This document shows positions 41,559 through 44,884 of a stretch of 44,884 nt of DNA, piece by piece. The stretch is from NCBI GenBank assembly GCA_027081405.1, contig JALWKO010000047.1:1-44884 (forward strand). The letters run 5' to 3'. The DNA is from Campylobacteraceae bacterium (lineage in GTDB: Bacteria; Campylobacterota; Campylobacteria; Campylobacterales; Sulfurovaceae). The notes below the pieces were generated by a model. That model did not search any database and was not told the origin of the DNA. It saw only the letters and a list, made by a program, of their open reading frames with translations. Numbering within the stretch: the stretch's first letter is position 1; the number at the start of each line of letters is the position of its first letter. A program made the translations under genes and the position numbers.

Positions 41559-43324
41559 CGGCCCCATTTGAAGCGGGCCCGGTAGAAGGGGTGGGTGATG
41601 AAGCTGGTGATCACGACCCGATGCCGGGCCGAGCTGGCATGGATGAATTTGTGGTTCCCGATGTAGATCCCAACGTGATTGACGTACCCCCGGCGACGGC
41701 GGGAGGTGTCAAAGAAGACTAGATCTCCCGGTTTGAGATTGCGATAACTCACATAGCGGCCGTAATACGCCTGCTTGCGGGATACCCGGGGAAGTGTGAT
41801 TCCCCGGCTCTTTTTCATGACGTATTGGGTAAACCCGGAACAATCAAAGGTATACGGACCTTCGGCTCCCCAGACGTAGCGTCGCCCCAGATAGCGCTTG
41901 GCGGTGCGGATGATCGCCATGGCCCGAGAGTCGTACCCGCCTCCGCCACCCCCGTTGAGGACCGCCATCGCATCGGTGATCCGGCGGTTTGCCCCTTTGC
42001 GTTCGTACCCTTTTCGGGCGATACGGGTTTTTTTCTTCTCTTTTTTCTTGGCCGTTTTAGCGATTTTTTTGGCTTTCTTTTTTGTCGTCTGGACGACTTT
42101 GGCGGTCAGCTTGGGGGATTCGTATCCGACGACCAGCTTCATCCCGCTACGTAGCGGCGTGTGTTTTTTCAGCCCGTTCATCTCCCGCAACTGCGCGATC
42201 GTCAGACCGTGGGCCTTGGCGATCTTCCAGAGCGAATCGCCGTGTTTGACCGTATAGTGTTTCGGGATTTTCCCTTTGCCTGCCACGGTCGGTTGTTTCG
42301 TTTTTTTAGCCCCCGTTTCGGTTTTGGCCTTTTTCTCCTCGGCTTTTGCGACGAGGATTTTCTCTCCCGTATGGATCACGTGTTTGCGGGAGAAGTGGTT
42401 CAGCTTGCGCAATTCTTTGAGGGTGAGGTGGTGGACTTTGGCGATCTTCCAAAGCGAGTCGCCGTGTTGGACGGTGTAGTAGCGCTCAGCCTGGGCTTTC
42501 GCTTCGGTCTTTTTGGAGGGCTTTTGGATCTTTTTTTCGCCCGGCTTGGTCGCTTTGGCAACGGTCGTCTCCCGGGACGCGCCGGGGATCGTCAGTTTCT
42601 GTCCCACCCGGATCACATCGGTCGGAGCGATATTGTTGGCGTCCATCAGCGCCTTGAGCCCCACGTGGAAACGACGGGCGATCGAAAAGAGGGTGTCCCC
42701 CGAGACGACGATATATTCACCGGATTGCTTCTTGTTTGATACGGATGGTGCGTGCGCCTGAGCCGTTTCCTGCTTGCGTTGCATTTTTTTCACCGATTTT
42801 TCGGCTTTTGCCCCATCGGCGGCCTTTTGGGGAGACGGGATCACCAGTTCCTGTCCCACCCGAATCAGAGAATCTTCCTGCAGATGGTTCGCCTCTAGCA
42901 ATGCCTGAAGGCTCACGCCGTGCTTGTGCGCAATATACAGCAGAGTATCTCCCGCAGCGACCGTATAGCGTTTGCCCTCATCAGTAGAAGCGCTGTGTTG
43001 TTTTGCCGATTGTTTAGATGTGTGAGCATTCGCCGTTTCGGCCTTTTTCTCCAAAGCACTTCTTACGATCGGGATCAGCAAGACCTGTCCGATTCGGATT
43101 GCGGTGGAATCTCCCAATTTGTTGAGTTCTTGGATCTTCCGAACTGTGGTATGGTATTTGAGCGCGAGGTATAGAAGCGAATCTCCGGTTTGAACCGTGT
43201 ATTCGATCTGTTTTTGTGAGGCGTTTTTAAGCTCATGCGCGCCAATCCCCGTGGCGGGAGTGCGGGCCCCCTGTATCTGCGAGGCATAGAGAATCGCCGC
43301 CAAAGTTATCGTCCGTACTTTCAT
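41546..43324 (-). CDS. LysM-repeat NlpC/P60 peptidoglycan endopeptidase
   Basis: 592 residues. A signal-like start (MKVRTITLAAILYASQIQGA) is followed by five LysM domains near 41-85, 119-163, 203-247, 282-326 and 356-399, each with 'YTV..GDSL..IA' and a closing 'G..L.IP' strand; LysM binds peptidoglycan sugar chains. Linkers are Lys/Ala-rich and very basic (410-445), then a Gly run (458-463). The NlpC/P60 domain (465-592) has C495 in FDCSGF, H550 in NHVGIYIG and H562 in FIHASS. It should cut stem-peptide bonds, most likely in daughter cell separation. Five LysM copies is a high number for this phylum. Confidence 0.93.
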   Translation of the reverse strand: MKVRTITLAAILYASQIQGARTPATGIGAHELKNASQKQIEYTVQTGDSLLYLALKYHTTVRKIQELNKLGDSTAIRIGQVLLIPIVRSALEKKAETANAHTSKQSAKQHSASTDEGKRYTVAAGDTLLYIAHKHGVSLQALLEANHLQEDSLIRVGQELVIPSPQKAADGAKAEKSVKKMQRKQETAQAHAPSVSNKKQSGEYIVVSGDTLFSIARRFHVGLKALMDANNIAPTDVIRVGQKLTIPGASRETTVAKATKPGEKKIQKPSKKTEAKAQAERYYTVQHGDSLWKIAKVHHLTLKELRKLNHFSRKHVIHTGEKILVAKAEEKKAKTETGAKKTKQPTVAGKGKIPKHYTVKHGDSLWKIAKAHGLTIAQLREMNGLKKHTPLRSGMKLVVGYESPKLTAKVVQTTKKKAKKIAKTAKKKEKKKTRIARKGYERKGANRRITDAMAVLNGGGGGGYDSRAMAIIRTAKRYLGRRYVWGAEGPYTFDCSGFTQYVMKKSRGITLPRVSRKQAYYGRYVSYRNLKPGDLVFFDTSRRRRGYVNHVGIYIGNHKFIHASSARHRVVITSFITHPFYRARFKWGRRVN

Positions 43325-43549
43325 CGATCTGTTCCTTTAAAACGTTTACGGCTCGAATTTTCAATACTAAATAATATCATACTTTTTCTGATCATCTCTT
43401 GTTGCAAGTATGTTTCCGTTACGGTCCACCGTAAGGGCTTCCAGGATGAAACGATAGCACCCAAAAGCAAATCACCTGTCAACCGAACATTAACCTTTTT
43501 TTACAGTCGGGAAAGTCGATATACTTGAAAAACAAAGGAGATCCAGGAG
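43325..43549. other. AT-rich intergenic region with divergent promoters
   Basis: 225 bases. TATACT at 43520-43525 lies 24 bases before the plus-strand gene; TATTAT near 43375-43370 may serve the minus-strand endopeptidase. TTACGG-TCCA-CCGTAA (43415-43430 area) is a short hairpin. Nothing coding is seen. Confidence 0.4.
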
Positions 43550-43939
43550 ATGCGAATAAGCGCTATGACACTCAGTCTCGTGACGGCAACGTTCCTGACG
43601 GCAGGAGAATATGCGGCATCCAACGCCACGAATCCTTCACCGCCTCCGCCGATTTTTCGGAAACTCGGCCTCGATGTCAACGGATCGATTATTACGATTG
43701 ACACCCAAAAAACGTCCCGCTTCCTCAATCACCTCGGTCGACGACTGGATGCGATAGGGCGTTCCATAGAAGCCAACGGAACGTTACCAAAAAGCGATGA
43801 GGATCTGGGGATCCGCGTGGAAGGGAAGCGGATCGAAATCGACCTCAACCGGACCGAAAAGGCATTGCGATACTGGGTGGACGTGCTGCGTATGCTCGGT
43901 GAAGCGATGCAGTCGGAACTGCAAGAGGAGGAGCCGTAA
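43550..43939 (+). CDS. Small secreted protein of unknown function
   Basis: 129 residues. ATG follows AGGAG with a 2-base gap to GATG; AAAGGAGATCC a little further up is the better ribosome-binding site. MRISAMTLSLVTATFLTAGEYA is a signal peptide. A Pro run (PSPPPPIFRKLG) follows; the rest is charged and helical (KTSRFLNHLGRRLDAIGRSI, TEKALRYWVDVLRMLGEAMQ). I know no family for it. Divergent from the LysM endopeptidase gene, which may hint at an envelope role. Confidence 0.6.
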   Translation: MRISAMTLSLVTATFLTAGEYAASNATNPSPPPPIFRKLGLDVNGSIITIDTQKTSRFLNHLGRRLDAIGRSIEANGTLPKSDEDLGIRVEGKRIEIDLNRTEKALRYWVDVLRMLGEAMQSELQEEEP

Positions 43940-43956
43940 AAAAATAAAGAGGTGGG

Positions 43957-43978
43957 GAAAACCCGGGGACGCCCCCGG
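43957..43978 (-). terminator. Terminator after rplT
   Basis: On the minus strand CCGGGG, loop GCGT, CCCCGG, then GGTTTT, ten bases after the rplT stop. Confidence 0.6.
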
Positions 43979-43988
43979 AAAGGATTAT

Positions 43989-44348
43989 TTATTTGGAAGC
44001 GAGGGCCGCTTTGGCCGCTTCGGCCACCTTGGTGAAGGCGGCGGGGTCGTTCATCGCCATATCGGCGAGGATTTTCCGGTCGAGTTCGATCCCGGCCAGC
44101 TTGAGGCCGTGGATGAAACGGGAATAGCTCATGTCGTTGAGCCGCGCCGCCGCGTTGATCCGGACGATCCAGAGCTTGCGGAAATCCCGCTTGCGCTGCT
44201 TTCTATCTCTATAGGCATAGACCAGCGAGCGTTCGAGCTGCTCTTTGGCTTTGCGGAAATGTTTGCGCCGTCCGCTGTAGAAGCCCCGGGCCTGTTTCAG
44301 AAGTTTTTTGTGCCGCCGATGGCGGGTCATACCGTTTTTTACTCTCAT
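43989..44348 (-). CDS. rplT: 50S ribosomal protein L20
   Basis: 119 residues. [20 protein letters not shown], then [20 protein letters not shown] and [20 protein letters not shown] match L20, which is needed to start large-subunit assembly and, in E. coli, represses its own operon. It follows rpmI by 105 bases, a longer gap than usual, in which no feature is evident. Confidence 0.98.
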   Translation of the reverse strand: MRVKNGMTRHRRHKKLLKQARGFYSGRRKHFRKAKEQLERSLVYAYRDRKQRKRDFRKLWIVRINAAARLNDMSYSRFIHGLKLAGIELDRKILADMAMNDPAAFTKVAEAAKAALASK

Positions 44349-44453
44349 CTGTGCGTTCCTTTACCTTGAATTTCTCGGTTGAAATTTCAGGTGTCGGGCA
44401 TTCTCTCTGCCCGAACTTGCCCCTGATCGGGGGTGCATTCCTCGGATCCGCCC

Positions 44454-44645
44454 TCAGGCGATCATCTCTTTGACGCGCTTGGCGTCGACCTTGTCCACAT
44501 ATTTGGGCTTGCGCATCTGGCGGTGATGCTTGCCGTCGACTTTGGTGAGGATGTGGCTGCGGAAAGCGGTCCCCCGCTTGATCTTGCCGCTTTTTTTCAC
44601 CTTGAACCGTTTGACGGCGCCCCGGACGCTTTTCATCTTGGGCAT
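44454..44645 (-). CDS. rpmI: 50S ribosomal protein L35
   Basis: 63 residues. [20 protein letters not shown] and [20 protein letters not shown] mark L35. GAAAGGAAG precedes the ATG. infC, which usually lies just upstream, is not there; a minus-strand TATAAT at 44704-44699 suggests a separate promoter. Confidence 0.97.
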   Translation of the reverse strand: MPKMKSVRGAVKRFKVKKSGKIKRGTAFRSHILTKVDGKHHRQMRKPKYVDKVDAKRVKEMIA

Positions 44646-44698
44646 CGGTCTTCCTTTCGTTCTCGGATTTTTTCCATAGAGATAGAAAATGGGAGGGC

Positions 44699-44704
44699 AT
44701 TATA
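44699..44704 (-). promoter_or_regulatory. -10 box of the rpmI-rplT operon
   Basis: TATAAT on the minus strand, 54 bases before rpmI and 34 bases after the stop of the gene upstream. No -35 box or TGn. Confidence 0.5.
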
Positions 44705-44737
44705 CCCGAAAATCCTTAAGCCTCTCACTTTAGCCCC

Positions 44738-44884
44738 TCAAAAGTCGGGGCGCCAGAGCAGAACGATCGACTCGATTTCGATCGCGCTCTTTTTCGGCCG
44801 GATCGAGAAGGACTCGATGGGGTAGTTTTCGATGTCGTAGCGGGTATCGAGTTCGTCGATCTTCTCTTCCAACTCCTCTTCGAG
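44738..44884 (-). CDS. C-terminal end of an unidentified protein
   Basis: The last 48 codons of a gene that continues beyond the window. The visible part begins LEEELEEKIDELDTRYDIEN, a charged helix, then ESFSIRPKKSAIEIESIVLL and ends WRPDF. It does not look like the end of IF-3 or ThrS, the usual neighbours of rpmI. Family not recognised. Confidence 0.75.
   Translation of the reverse strand, partial: LEEELEEKIDELDTRYDIENYPIESFSIRPKKSAIEIESIVLLWRPDF

Noticed and set aside
1-44884. CRISPR array
   Set aside because: The only tandem repeats have a 7-base period without spacers; no direct repeats of 24-40 bases with regular spacers were seen.

Overview
The window looks like a chromosome segment of a GC-rich member of Campylobacterota. 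I infer this from the gene content and order (accB beside dcd, rimO beside tilS, an ATP-binding protein beside rpsJ, no rpmD between rpsE and rplO), from a short four-helix porin-type outer membrane profile, and from promoters built mostly on TATAAT, often with an upstream TGn and no clear -35 box, as is usual in this phylum. The base composition would suit Nitratifractor or another Sulfurovaceae lineage, but that is a guess.

Layout. 1-4248: start of accB, dcd, an 0.9 kb decayed non-coding stretch, a major porin, an SspB-like protein and a PabC-like enzyme. 4232-11153: YihY-family membrane protein, a four-helix-bundle element, topA, asnB and a DUF945-type protein. 11318-15686: CorA-type transporter, a 169 bp palindromic element, rimO, a second four-helix-bundle element, tilS and rdgB. 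15826-19443: MFS transporter, Nudix hydrolase, murE and a TPR protein. 19572-33876: tRNA-Arg, then the fused S10/spc/alpha ribosomal superoperon on the minus strand, rpsJ to rplQ, with secY, map, infA and rpoA inside. 34043-41359: ATP-binding protein, SRP RNA, tRNA-Ser, a host-attachment-family protein, a zinc ribbon protein, a DUF389 protein, a frameshifted cytochrome b, four tRNAs and ilvD. 41546-44884: LysM/NlpC endopeptidase, a small secreted protein, rplT, rpmI and the end of an unidentified gene.

The most interesting structure is a repeated element. Two genes for four-helix-bundle proteins (23S rRNA intervening-sequence protein family) are each enclosed by inverted arrays of a 7-base unit (ATGAGGA or ATGAGAA). 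One sits between topA and yihY, the other between rimO and tilS. In both, the array supplies the stop codon of the upstream gene and the start codon of the four-helix gene; in the second, the element also supplies the only possible start codon of tilS. Single arms without the gene occur after the ATP-binding protein gene, before rimO and perhaps near 1434. Because 7 is not a multiple of 3, one orientation of the array offers a start, a stop and a ribosome-binding site in every frame, and the other orientation is open in every frame. It looks like an insertion module adapted to sit inside operons without silencing downstream genes.

Other points worth a second look are the long imperfect palindrome before rimO with a partial second copy near 1155, an L22 protein with a Lys/Ala linker and an extra C-terminal helix-hairpin-helix-like domain, a single-base frameshift in a cytochrome b gene, and an inverted repeat over the promoter of the ribosomal operon.
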